Below, piece after piece: positions 35,401-45,334 of a DNA stretch of 64,000 nt. The stretch is taken from NCBI RefSeq assembly GCF_026151205.1, contig NC_087076.1:15894419-15958418 (forward strand), given 5' to 3'. The notes beneath the pieces were generated by a model. The model was not told where the DNA came from and made no database searches. It saw only the letters and a program-made list of their open reading frames with translations. Both the position numbers and the translations under genes were made by a program. How positions within the stretch are numbered: the stretch's first letter is position 1; every line of letters starts with the position of its first letter. This stretch comes from Bolinopsis microptera. Taxonomy: Eukaryota > Ctenophora > Tentaculata > Lobata > Bolinopsidae.

Positions 35401-35946
35401 TGTCAGCATTGTGATATACTAGATAAGAGTCATACTCCTACTTATAAGTCCTCAGCTGGCACATTGATGCAATTGTCCTGACATTTGAGGCAGGTTGATT
35501 CACAATTTATTCCTGCTTTTCTGCATGAACAAGCATTGCCACATCCTGACTTTAAACAGTTGCAACTAATGTTTTATATGATACTTATATGAATAATATT
35601 TCAAAGAGATGAGTCTTTAGTCTCTTTTTAAACAAGACAATATCGGTCAATGTTATCAATTGATAGGGAAGCTGATAAGGAAATGTGGTTAATTAATGTA
35701 GTTATCCAGGTATTTCAATCTAAAAAATAAGATGTTTGAACTTAAACAAACAATACCATTACCAATTACTGATAATAATAAAGTAATAATGAACACCTAA
35801 AATTCCGAATTTGATTTGAAACTTGGATAAACATACCTCATATGAGCGTTCAGATTTTTATGTATGACGTCGAAGTGTTGCGGTGGTACCATCATCACTC
35901 TTTTGTAAATTTTGCTCGCTGCCCCTGTTATCTTCTGTGTCGACAT
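20467..35946 (-). CDS. DDAH-like guanidino-group hydrolase, paralogue 2 (seven exons, transposon-filled introns)
   Basis: Exons (minus): 35837-35946, 30907-31013, 30582-30739, 30104-30272, 21527-21637, 20749-20896, 20467-20563. Every border is GT..AG, phases agree, and the CDS is exactly 900 nt (299 residues). Signatures: RVMMVPPQHFDVIH, KPVNKVKAVSQWQALRETF, VDMVFAANSAIVLNNKALIA, RRTESAHFANWF, CEGNAEF (Glu133), FFGWGQRT, RFYHLDVSMAPLSLGHVM (His186), VIELTLEEGLQFSCNCV, and LLSGGAVRCCVV (Cys288). The catalytic set is intact and no stop or frameshift interrupts it, so it looks functional despite spanning 15.5 kb. Intron 1 (4.8 kb) holds an RTE-like LINE; intron 4 (8.5 kb) holds MULE, LINE and hAT insertions. 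Substrate unknown; the fold family includes dimethylargininases and related citrulline- or arginine-modifying enzymes. Confidence 0.87.
21619..22090 (-). repeat. Array of about 64-bp units carrying the exon 5 splice acceptor
   Basis: The word gatagaatctctctgaaaat, which is the 3' splice site plus first codons of exon 5 of paralogue 2 on the minus strand, recurs about eight times (near 21627, 21680, 21745, 21808, 21872, 21936, 21990, 22055) with spacing near 54-65 bp. The unit at about 21908-21965 also repeats part of the exon coding sequence (catgctaacatccaggtga). Some copies have lost the cag (ctgtag/ctgtaa variants). Only the copy beside the exon keeps the full exon downstream. Confidence 0.85.
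22091..23632. other. Intron 4 sequence with a solo DNA-element end
   Basis: Contains a segment (22480-22625) with repeated gtagttcgacac and gttcgac words and the gctacct word, a divergent relative of the element ends at 8990-9110 and 10684-10826. Flanking words gtcactttattttag (about 22337) and ctaaaataaagtgac (about 22432) are inverted around a 90-bp stretch. Otherwise AT-rich and unremarkable. Confidence 0.5.
25317..26118. repeat. 44-bp minisatellite inside the hAT element, about 18 units
   Basis: Tandem copies of a 44-bp unit containing acgttagggtgcgctatgaa and gaggttgagatattta. Variation is limited (ccctgagg / tttgagg / ccttgaag), one unit has an internal gattat repeat near 26003, and the last units decay. 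It lies close to the left terminus of the transposon. Confidence 0.93.
26941..26973. repeat. Internal copy of the hAT left terminus
   Basis: 33 bp identical to the element's first 33 bp at 25209-25241 (cttagttgtagtgaacgctg...). The element therefore has two copies of its left end in the same orientation, 1.7 kb apart, with the minisatellite between them. Confidence 0.9.
27063..28825 (-). pseudogene. hAT-family transposase remnants
   Basis: 28259-28825 encodes about 188 residues of the hAT catalytic core, including CCVTHQFDLLAEDVGKL, GETRFATQFIMLERL and FWIEVDYLCSILEPIM. 27333-27533 continues with AHPAYQGYDQHTNQDVW. 27063-27290 encodes the C-terminal dimerisation region, LMSPCETNWSLYDWVINKKR followed by LTVDKQRDLIYVNASLRLM. 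No N-terminal BED finger is visible. The pieces could be exons, but I cannot place convincing splice sites for all of them, so I treat them as a decayed gene. Confidence 0.75.
29826..30103. other. Intron 4 sequence next to exon 4 of paralogue 2
   Basis: Contains the 5' splice donor of exon 4 (minus strand, gttagg at 30098-30103) and unremarkable sequence between the donor and the MULE end. Confidence 0.4.
31060..31620. repeat. Dispersed repeat followed by a degenerate tandem duplication
   Basis: 31080-31200 matches 20110-20230 (gaaattcatacatcgcttta... and catgaacatgtacataa). After that, a block of roughly 190 bp (about 31190-31380) repeats at about 31385-31600, with the motif tagtctgaaacacttttt present in one, then two copies. 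Part of it (atgatacttatatgaat, agagtctttagtct) reappears near 35578-35625, on the other side of the LINE. Confidence 0.75.
33393..33510. mobile_element. Small palindromic repeat inserted in the LINE
   Basis: Contains cactatataatgacaacact followed by atatagtgacaag twice (from 33394 and from 33478), with an intervening inverted form (gtcattatatagt). Such ends resemble a MITE. It separates the endonuclease and RT parts of the LINE. Confidence 0.6.
35179..35237. repeat. Inverted duplication at the 5' end of the RTE-like LINE
   Basis: The words ccaaatgcatgaggagcata and tatgctcctcatgcatttgg are exact reverse complements on either side of an AT-only centre. They lie at the 5' truncation point of the LINE, so they may have formed during insertion. 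Confidence 0.85.
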
Positions 35947-35949
35947 ATT

Positions 35950-37215
35950 CTGCAAACTAGAAATTAATAAAATTCAAAAAATTATCAAATTGCATGAAAC
36001 GCGGAGAAAAATGCTTTTCAAAAAACTTAGTGAATTTTTCCTTTCAAGAATACTTAAATCACCAATATTTGTAGTCGGAGTTCAGTAAATCTCGGCAGAT
36101 TTTGATAATCAGGAATTACTAAGTGAAAAGGTCTGAAACTGAAAAACGTTAACCATACGATATCAGAGTTTCATAACTAATTACAATACAGCCTTATCGA
36201 TTTTCACAGAAACTGCACCAATGGCAGTTGGCAGTTGGCACAGTCAAGATCGAACCGATAGCCTGCTGTACTATCATTTTATGCGGTATATGAAACGCTT
36301 TATACCGCGAGAAACCCGGTATAGAGAGGTTTTATCACGAAAACGTCTACTTGGCCTCATGGATCATTTACAGCTCGAAGAAGGCAAAAAAAGACCAGGG
36401 AAACCAAGGAACAGCAGCTAGCTGTTGATTCTATAGGAAGCAAGTACGTGTAAATACACCTTCCAACATCTACTGTGACTTGTTTTGTATTGTACTGCAT
36501 ACCGCTTCATTTGATATGCGAGATACCTCAAATCTAGATACCTCGAATCTAACTAAAATCAACAAGGGTAAGATGTGGGCAAGGGTAAGATTTATAAATT
36601 TAGGCCGTGCCGTGCACCATCGACCGTAAAACGCGCGCGCTGACCATCGAAGGTTTTTTAGCTCGTATTTCGGCCAGCAAATTATTTCGGAAACAATCAA
36701 AATTTTATAATACTTCCCATATAACAATTTTGTTAAAATTTGGTCAGCTTACGTAAACATTCATGTTTTACTGAACCTGAATTAGTTTGAGCAATTTTGA
36801 TGGTCAGAATTTGAGTTATCAACGAATTTATACCTATTTTGACATTTTAAGACCTCAGCTCTTAGTCTTATATTCAAGGCCAATCTCTCCCAACTAATTT
36901 AGGTTCGGTAGTTAAGTATGGTTGGAAGGTTCTGACAAATTTTCAGAATGATCTCATTCAACTTCAAGGAACCGAAGATATGACAGAATAATACGACAAA
37001 AATCAACAAATTTCGTCAAATTACGCAACTTTTACACCTACTTTTGCTCCAAAAGCCACGCACCATCAAATATGGTACCTAGGCGAAACTCACTGATCAT
37101 TCCAAAAAGGTGTAGCAAATAATTTGGTACTGTGAAAATTCTCACAGTCTCTAGAAAACAATGGTACAAAAGTTTTGAAAAGTCGAGCAAGTTTATTAGT
37201 TTATTTTGATCGTGC
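35950..37215. other. Upstream flank of DDAH-like paralogue 2
   Basis: No gene recognised. An open frame at 36221-36421 with a basic end (KKRPGKPRNSS) has no identifiable family. The promoter of paralogue 2 should lie just above 35946. Confidence 0.4.
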
Positions 37216-38305
37216 AGAGGGAGAGGGAGAGGGAGAGGGAGAGGGAGAGGGAGAGGGAGAGGGAGAGGGAGAGGGAGAGGGAGAGGGAGAGGGAGAGGGA
37301 GAGGGAGAGGGAGAGGGAGAGGGAGAGGGAGAGGGAGAGGGAGAGGGAGAGGGAGAGGGAGAGGGAGAGGGAGAGGGAGAGGGAGAGGGAGAGGGAGAGG
37401 GAGAGGGAGAGGGAGAGGGAGAGGGAGAGGGAGAGGGAGAGGGAGAGGGAGAGGGAGAGGGAGAGGGAGAGGGAGAGGGAGAGGGAGAGGGAGAGGGAGA
37501 GGGAGAGGGAGAGGGAGAGGGAGAGGGAGAGGGAGAGGGAGAGGGAGAGGGAGAGGGAGAGGGAGAGGGAGAGGGAGAGGGAGAGGGAGAGGGAGAGGGA
37601 GAGGGAGAGGGAGAGGGAGAGGGAGAGGGAGAGGGAGAGGGAGAGGGAGAGGGAGAGGGAGAGGGAGAGGGAGAGGGAGAGGGAGAGGGAGAGGGAGAGG
37701 GAGAGGGAGAGGGAGAGGGAGAGGGAGAGGGAGAGGGAGAGGGAGAGGGAGAGGGAGAGGGAGAGGGAGAGGGAGAGGGAGAGGGAGAGGGAGAGGGAGA
37801 GGGAGAGGGAGAGGGAGAGGGAGAGGGAGAGGGAGAGGGAGAGGGAGAGGGAGAGGGAGAGGGAGAGGGAGAGGGAGAGGGAGAGGGAGAGGGAGAGGGA
37901 GAGGGAGAGGGAGAGGGAGAGGGAGAGGGAGAGGGAGAGGGAGAGGGAGAGGGAGAGGGAGAGGGAGAGGGAGAGGGAGAGGGAGAGGGAGAGGGAGAGG
38001 GAGAGGGAGAGGGAGAGGGAGAGGGAGAGGGAGAGGGAGAGGGAGAGGGAGAGGGAGAGGGAGAGGGAGAGGGAGAGGGAGAGGGAGAGGGAGAGGGAGA
38101 GGGAGAGGGAGAGGGAGAGGGAGAGGGAGAGGGAGAGGGAGAGGGAGAGGGAGAGGGAGAGGGAGAGGGAGAGGGAGAGGGAGAGGGAGAGGGAGAGGGA
38201 GAGGGAGAGGGAGAGGGAGAGGGAGAGGGAGAGGGAGAGGGAGAGGGAGAGGGAGAGGGAGAGGGAGAGGGAGAGGGAGAGGGAGAGGGAGAGGAGAGAG
38301 GGAGA
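37216..38305. repeat. 1.09-kb pure polypurine array of gggaga hexamers
   Basis: About 180 copies of the 6-bp unit with almost no variation; the plus strand is only purines from 37216 to 38305. Open frames on both strands (Glu-Gly, Arg-Glu, Ser-Leu, Ser-Pro, Leu-Pro repeats) are products of the hexamer and not genes. Pure polypurine mirror repeats can form triplex DNA. Confidence 0.97.
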
Positions 38306-39700
38306 CATGGAGACATGGAGACATGGAGACATGGAGACATGGAGACATGGAGACATGGAGACATGGAGACATGGAGACATGGAGACATGGAGACATGGAG
38401 ACATGGAGACATGGAGACATGGAGACATGGAGACATGGAGACATGGAGACATGGAGACATGGAGACATGGAGACATGGAGACATGGAGACATGGAGACAT
38501 GGAGACATGGAGACATGGAGACATGGAGACATGGAGACATGGAGACATGGAGACATGGAGACATGGAGACATGGAGACATGGAGACATGGAGACATGGAG
38601 ACATGGAGACATGGAGACATGGAGACTGGAGACTGGAGACAGGGAGACAGGGAGACCGGGAGACCGGGAGACCGGGAGACAGGGAGACAGGGAGACAGGG
38701 AGACAGGGAGACAGGAGGAAGGGAGACAGGGAGACAGGGAGACAGGGAGACAGGGAGACCGCCCGCAAATGCAAAATCTAATTCCATTCTAATGTGTGGT
38801 GTGTACGAATATTTTGTACCATATAATCGTTTCGAAACATGACAGGGAGACAGGGAGACAGGGAGACAGGGAGACAGGGAGACAGGGAGACAGGGAGACA
38901 GGGAGACCGCCCGCAAATGCAAAATCTAATTCCATTCTAATGTGTGGTGTGTACGAATATTTTGTACCATATAATCGTTTCGAACATGACAGGGAGACAG
39001 GGAGACAGGGAGACAGGGAGACAGGGAGACAGGGAGACAGGGAGACAGGGAGACAGGGAGACAGGGAGACAGGGAGACAGGGAGACAGGGAGACATGGAG
39101 ACATGGAGACATGGAGACATGGAGACATGGAGACATGGAGACATGGAGACATGGAGACATGGAGACATGGAGACATGGAGACATGGAGACATGGAGACAT
39201 GGAGACATGGAGACATGGAGACATGGAGACATGGAGACATGGAGACATGGAGACAGGGAGACAGGGAGAGATGGAGACAGGGAGACTGGAGACAGGGAGA
39301 CAGGGAGACAGGGAGACAGGGAGACAGGGAGACAGGGAGACAGGGAGACAGGGAGACAGGGAGACAGGGAGACAGGGAGACAGGGAGACAGGGAGACCGC
39401 CCGCAAATGCAAAATCTAATTCCATTCTAATGTGTGGTGTGTACGAATATTTTGTACCATATAATCGTTTCGAAACATGACAGGGAGACAGGGAGACAGG
39501 GAGACAGGGAGACAGGGAGACAGGGAGACAGGGAGACAGGGAGACAGGGAGACAGGGAGACAGGGAGACAGGGAGACAGGGAGACAGGGAGACAGGGAGA
39601 CAGGGAGACAGGGAGACAGGGAGACATGGAGACAGGGAGACATGGAGACAGGGAGACATGGAGACAGGGAGACAGGGAGACAGGGAGACAGGGAGACGTA
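38300..39700. repeat. 8-bp arrays (ggagacat and ggagacag) interrupted by an 85-bp unit
   Basis: About 40 copies of ggagacat (to about 38625), then ggagacag with variants, then further blocks of each in alternation up to 39697. Three copies of an about 80-bp unit, starting ccgcccgcaaatgcaaaatc and ending gtttcgaaacatgac, sit at about 38758-38842, 38906-38989 and 39397-39481. The 8-bp unit appears to have arisen from gggaga-like sequence by addition of ca or tg bases. Confidence 0.93.
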
Positions 39701-40055
39701 GGGAATAGGGGAAACATTGCGAAAAGTTTCAACTTTGAAGTCAGAAATAAAACTAGTGGGGTTGATTTCTCGGGACTGTATTCAGTTAACAGGAAAATGT
39801 AATATTATAAAGTATTAATATAAGAATGCTACCAGAACCGGAGTCCGGACAAGTTTTAGCATCGTATAATCACGCAGGGTGGCACTGCAACTGCCACTGG
39901 CACGACAAAGCACAGCTGATATGAAATCTGACGAATTATCTTAAATTACATACTCTAATATTTATTTTACATATTATTCTGTATATTAATACCTGAGTTC
40001 ACCAAAAGTTCATTACCATAAATTCCGATTGCCCTCGAGTGATTAGTGGACGTCT

Positions 40056-40131
40056 TACGATTATATGGTACAAAATATTCGTACACGCCACACATTAGAA
40101 TGGAATTAGATTTTGCATTTGCGGGCGGTCA
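40056..40131. repeat. Inverted copy of the 80-bp satellite interruption unit
   Basis: This is the reverse complement of the units at 38758, 38906 and 39397 (cgattatatggtacaaaata ... gcatttgcgggcggtc). It sits about 600 bp from the last direct copy. Together they look like terminal inverted repeats, so the satellite blocks may have grown inside one end of a DNA element (about 39396-40131). Confidence 0.8.
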
Positions 40132-41340
40132 TTCAAATTAATATCATTTCCTTTTGTTTGGGAAAGAGAAACGCTGGCAGCGGTCCACTCTACCAAATTA
40201 TGGGTTTTGGTCAAATTTAATATCGATAAAATACCTAAATCACAAATGGTATTACTATTAGTATTAGTATAAGTTGGTTGTCAAAAGTTAGCCGTCTCCT
40301 TTAGGTGTGCAGACTCGAGTGTGCTAAATCACTCTTATCTACACTCGATCTTCTAAAAGGGCCCAAGACAGTTGAAATTAATTTAAATCAATGTATTTTC
40401 GGACGCTGATTCCGAATCACCTTACATGACTCCGGGTTAAAATGCTCCCCTGGCGAGATATCGGCAAAAACTGTCTCGATCAGTAATAGAAGGAAAATTA
40501 ATTGAAGTGCAAAACACAACAGCAATGCTCATGCTGCGCTTGCGTCACTTTGGCAAGATCTTAGCAGAGCTATCTCGAGCTGGAAAGGGTTGGCATCGTC
40601 AATCAACAATCAAATATTAATTGGTCAAATAAATGAAACGAAATTTGATGTTCGATCAAGAAACAATAAAATAGGAAATATGAAACCACTAATAGATTTA
40701 GAAAAGCCTAGCAGCACCCTACGAGCGACGGGCCTTTATTAACCAAAATTTGCCCCCCAATTCGGAGGAAGTGATTGATGATCCAATCATGATAACCATA
40801 TCCGGAATTCACCAACAACATACAAGGTTTACATATGAAATCTTAAATGATAGTTCTGCAAAAAGATTAAGGGGTTGGTGATCCAGTTATGGCCTCCATA
40901 AGCTCACGAGCGAGAAGTTCCTAATAAAGACAAACAATATTATCGTATCAGGAAATGATAAGATTTCATCAAGAAAATGGATAAAAGTATTTTTGTAAAT
41001 GACTAGAACTTTAACCAACATTCTTAGTTATTATGAAACAGCATACAAGGTTTACTTACGAAATCGTTATATTATTAATGATAGTTCTGATAAAAGAACA
41101 ACAAAGATTTCTTTGAAGTTGCTTTGCATTGCACTTTCGTACAAACTTCATAACACCAACAGCAATTGGCACATTTATTTTGATATTATTACAACACTTA
41201 AATTGAATCCCTTAATCAATAATAAGATACAATATTACAACCGTGTATGGAAGATACAATATTCAAATGGCTGGCCCAATTGAGGTAAAATGTAAGCAAG
41301 TTTTAAGAAAATCGCGTGTTTTTACAAATACTATTCATCA
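40132..41340. other. Interval with dispersed repeats
   Basis: 40133-40240 matches one arm of the foldback element at 49903-50019 (aatatcatttccttttgttt, ctggcagcggt, atgggttttggtcaaat). 40310-40495 matches 60768-60900 (gtgctaaatcactc, ttttcggacgct, ggttaaaatgctcccctggc). No gene recognised; the open frame at 40999-41283 has no motif. Confidence 0.6.
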
Positions 41341-41342
41341 AT

Positions 41343-41370
41343 AGTAGTAGTAGTAGTAGTAGTAGTAGTA
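41343..41370. repeat. (tag)n microsatellite
   Basis: Nine to ten uninterrupted trinucleotide units (agtagtagt...), just upstream of the 16-bp satellite. Confidence 0.95.
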
Positions 41371-41439
41371 CTCATAGTAAAGTTAATGTGGCAAACATTA
41401 CTGTGCCTGTGTAATGTGTACAGTATGAGTGCAAGTGTT

Positions 41440-41957
41440 ATAATCAATTAACTGTACACTAAATTAACTGTACACTAAATTAACTGTACACTCAATTAAC
41501 TGTACACTCAATTAACTGTACACTCAATTAACTGTACACTAAATTAACTGCACACTAAATTAACTGTACACTCAATTAACTGTACACTCAATTAACTGTA
41601 CACTCAATTAACTTTACGCTCAATTAACTGTACACTCAATTAACTGTACACTCAATTAACTGTACACTCAATTAATAGTACACTCAATTAACTGTACACT
41701 CAATTAACTGTACACTCAATTAACTGTACACTCAATTAACTGTACACTCAATTAACTGTACACTCAATTAACTGTACACTCAATTAACAGTACACTCAAT
41801 TAACTGTACACTCAATTAACTGTACACTCAATTACCTGTGCACTCAATTAACTGTACACTCAATTAACTGTACACTCAATTAACTGTACACTCAATTAAC
41901 TGTACACTCAATTAACTGTACACTCAATTAACTGTACACTCAATTAACTGTACACTC
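41440..41957. repeat. 16-bp satellite, about 32 units
   Basis: Tandem caattaactgtacact units, with early variants aaattaactg and scattered point changes (tttacgct, agtacact). It ends in tgtacactctctgac. Confidence 0.96.
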
Positions 41958-42087
41958 TCTGACAACACTAAATAGTATTGGATCCAACCTTGACCGAATT
42001 TTAAAATATTGTTTATCAATTATCATGGTCATGAGTACTACAAAAAAGATTCCATCTCCAATTGATGAGCAAAACTTTTAGAGCAAA

Positions 42088-43211
42088 TGTAAGCAGTCAT
42101 CACTTGCTTCAGATTCGTAGATCATTTGTAGTAATTTAGGTTACGAACAACAAAAACGAAAGTAATAATGATGGTAAAAAGGGTAAGAAACAAAATGATT
42201 AGCAATTCAATAACTTACAAAATACACTTCCTAATTACTCTGACTTATACCGCCCTACATCTAAGTTGTAAAACACACGCCCTTACTCTACGTTCACCTA
42301 TCACGGTTAACCATCGTTAACCGTCTCTAACGGAGTCTTACCCTTAAACTACACTTACATACCACTTTCAGTCCTCGCTGACTGTCCTTATATCAGGCCC
42401 AAATCCACTATAGTTCATTCTCGCTCTACCTGAGCCCGATTGTTGTTGACACGAACCTACTCGTGTTGGATTAACCCACGTGTTAACCCTGGCTACAACA
42501 CAGCCTATTCCTGCTCTCCTGAGTTAACCAATGTTGACTCTCACTACGCTTAAGCCAGACTGCTCATGTACTCCGCACAGTTCCACTAACTACAGTCCAC
42601 AATAATGCTCTCTCCAGGACCCCATCGTAACAGGTCCTGGCTCCAAAGTAACCTACATCAATGGCCCTCGATTCGGGCAAACTCCATCTCCTTTCTAACC
42701 TTTTCACCGGACCTTATATAATGTCCTGTCCGTGGTTTTTCACCCGACCTCTCTAACCAGACTCACGTGCCCCTGCTCACACCTTTGGCAGCTGGTCTTA
42801 TCTCCCACTAAAGCTTCATTGTCCCGAGTCCACTGTCCAGGTGTTACGACTATTCATCTTTTTACCAAAGCTTCCTGTCTGATGACCTCTGAATCCATAG
42901 TTTGTTAGAACTCACATCTTCTAGGAGCTATCTTTGACTCTCTATCTACACAAAGGCTTTACGTCTGAGGTTTCCTAAATTCATTGTCTCTCCTCTAGAG
43001 GGTGATATATTTCTCGCCTGCCCAGGTGAGGTCCAACCCACAATCTCCATTGTATTCTCTTTCTCTAACTTTCCCTAACCACAGACCAGAACTGGATGTT
43101 CCACTTCCACTGCCTTATTACACAATACTGCCTTATTACACAATACTGCCTTATTACACAATACTATCTAAAATCTATCAAATAATCTAGATCAAATAAT
43201 CACGGCTTACA
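42088..43211 (-). repeat. 3' LTR (element on minus strand)
   Basis: 1,124 bp, TGTAAGC...GCTTACA. By eye it differs from the other LTR at only a few positions (for example cataccac/cataacac, tctccttt/tctccctt, caataactt/caattactt), so insertion was recent. Confidence 0.92.
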
Positions 43212-43560
43212 CAACTTTACAAAATATGATCTTTTTTAGAACTTTACTATAATATGTAGTATAATAATTTAATAGAACATCTCGTACTACAGACTATATT
43301 CCATATCAGCTTCTATTCGCTCAATATTCACAGCTTACACAACTTTACAAAATCTGATCTTTTTTAGAACTTTACTATAATAGTATAATAATTTAATAGA
43401 AAATCTCGTACTACAGACTCTATTCCATGCTTGCTCCTAATCACTAAATATTCACGGCTTACACAACTTTACAAAATCTGAGCTTTTTTATAACTTTACT
43501 ATGATAGTGCATATAATAACTTTATAGAAAATCTCGTACTACAGACTATCGTTCCAAGAC
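43198..43560. repeat. Three about 120-bp repeats containing the LTR edge
   Basis: The LTR end cacggcttaca plus adjacent internal sequence (caactttacaaaat ... ctcgtactacagact) is present three times, starting near 43201, 43329 and 43454. In element orientation this is the region just upstream of the 3' LTR, where the polypurine tract should be. Confidence 0.8.
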
Positions 43561-44334
43561 TATCTTCAACTCAGTCATTACTCTGTCCCAGAACCAAATA
43601 AAATTGTTCCTTTTTGAACACCATGACGGGTCATCTATTCACTGTTCATCTTCATATTATGTTCTATTGTCTATATAAGTATAATGCTTGACTTACTTCA
43701 CTCCGTCTTAATTATGTCTGACTCTGTACAACATGGCGAAATCAGTTCTTCTGACGATCCCCCTGCTCCTCCTCCTCGTGTCACTTTGTACTTTATGTCG
43801 GGTACTTTTCCCCACTCCACTTGTTGCCCCGACAGCTCCGACTCCGACTCCAAGTCCTCCTATCCAAAATGATATGGTGAGCAGCTCCTCTCCGGATGAT
43901 TAGATTCGCTTCCTATGTATTGATCAGCTTTTCTCCACCGCCCCTGGGGGATGATAATCCCCCATAGTTATTCAATCCAGTCTAAGTTTACTTTATAAAT
44001 TCATTACTCTTCCACATCTATCAAATCTTTTCGTTTTTAGGTTGGAAGAATAGCGTAAAACCATTTGGATTCAACTGCTCCTACTAGAATGTATTTACAA
44101 CCTGGTAAGTCTCCAAGTCTCCGAGTCTCCTCCAAACATCGTTCCATTGTTTCTTTTACTGTGTATCTCTCTTGTTCCACTGGTGTTCCTCTTAATTATC
44201 AACCTCTCTGCGTCTCTCTCTTCTTCTCACACCATGTCTCCGTCTTCCACTCGTTTTCCAACATTTTGGACAGTCCCCTGTATTATCGTACTGTTCTTCC
44301 CTCCAGCTTTCCATATCTGTGTCTTCTTCTAATG

Positions 44335-45115
44335 TTTCACGTGTCTCCTTCTAATGTTTCACGTGTCTCTTCCCAATGTCTCCATGTGTCTACATCCAAT
44401 GTCTACATGTGTCTTCTTCCAATGTGTTCACAATTCACATGTCTCCTTCACAGGTTTCCTCCCAATGTTTTCATATGTCTCTTTCCAATGCCATGTGTCT
44501 TCTTCCAATTTCTCCATGTGTCTTCTTCCAATGTGTTCACGTGTCTCCTTCCAATGTCTCCATGTGTCTTTTTCCAATGTCTTCATGTGTCTTTTTCCAA
44601 TATGTTCACGTGTCTCCTTCACAGGTCTCCACGTGTCTCCTCCCAATGTTTTCATATGTCTCTTCCCAATGCCATGTGTCTTCTTCCAATGTCTCCATGT
44701 GTCTTCTTCCAATGTGCTCACGTGTCTCCTTCACAGGTCTCCATGTGTCTTCTTCCAATGTGCTTACGTGTCTCCTTCACAGGTCTCCATGTGTCTTCTT
44801 CGTGACCTCCAATTCATCTGTCATCCAATCAGTCTCCGATCCATGTTTCTATGTGACCTCCAATCCATGTGTCCTCCAATCTGTCTCCGATCCATGCTTC
44901 TATGTGACCTCCAATTCATCTGTCATCAAATCAGTCTCCGATCCACGTTTCTATGTGACCTCCAATTCATGTGTCCTCCAATCTGTCTCCGATCCACGCT
45001 TCTATGTGACCTCCAATTCATCTGTCATCCAATCAGTCTCCGATCCATGTTTCTATGTGACCTTCAATTCATGTGTCCTCCAATATGTCTCCGATCCATG
45101 CTTCTGGTCACCACT
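44335..45115. repeat. Degenerate tandem repeats of tccaatgtctccatgtgtct type
   Basis: Units of about 24-30 bp (cttccaatg, catgtgtct, ttcacaggtctcc) to about 44800, then about 60-bp units (tatgtgacctccaattcatc, gtctccgatccatg). All three forward frames are open for long stretches because of the repeats. The peptide has no family features, so I do not call a gene. Confidence 0.85.
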
Positions 45116-45334
45116 CACCATGCTTCTTGTCGCCACTCACCATGTTCCTATATTATTTCCACTATTTACCACTAGTATTGCCACTGCAATATCTCCAAGT
45201 GGATTGACGTGTCTCCTTCCAATATCAGTACTCACCAAGGTCCAACAGCACCTTTATAATTACCACTAGTATCGCCACCGCAATATCTCCTAGTGCCTCG
45301 ATGTGTCTATTTCTAATACCACTCTCACCCGTCA

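Larger units (their letters stand above)
31745..35432 (-). repeat. Dispersed repeat interrupted by the RTE-like LINE
   Basis: 31760-31802 and 35258-35432 together match the uninterrupted repeat at 55430-55690 (gaatatggcgattttgggtt ... gaattagaatgttttgaac ... ggggatataatagtataggg). The LINE sits exactly between the two parts. Confidence 0.85.

Noticed and set aside
36221-36421. 66-codon plus-strand frame with a basic C-terminus
   Set aside because: No domain, no splice partner, no promoter evidence; likely a chance frame or an old transposon scrap.
37038-38922. Very long open frames (over 500 codons) on both strands over 37.0-38.9 kb
   Set aside because: They encode only dipeptide or short repeats ([18 protein letters not shown]) generated by the 6-bp and 8-bp arrays, in several frames at once.
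44065-45269. Three overlapping plus-strand frames of 246-297 codons, rich in Cys, Leu and Ser
   Set aside because: All lie in tandem repeats inside the LTR element, three frames are open together, and no gag or other family motif is present.
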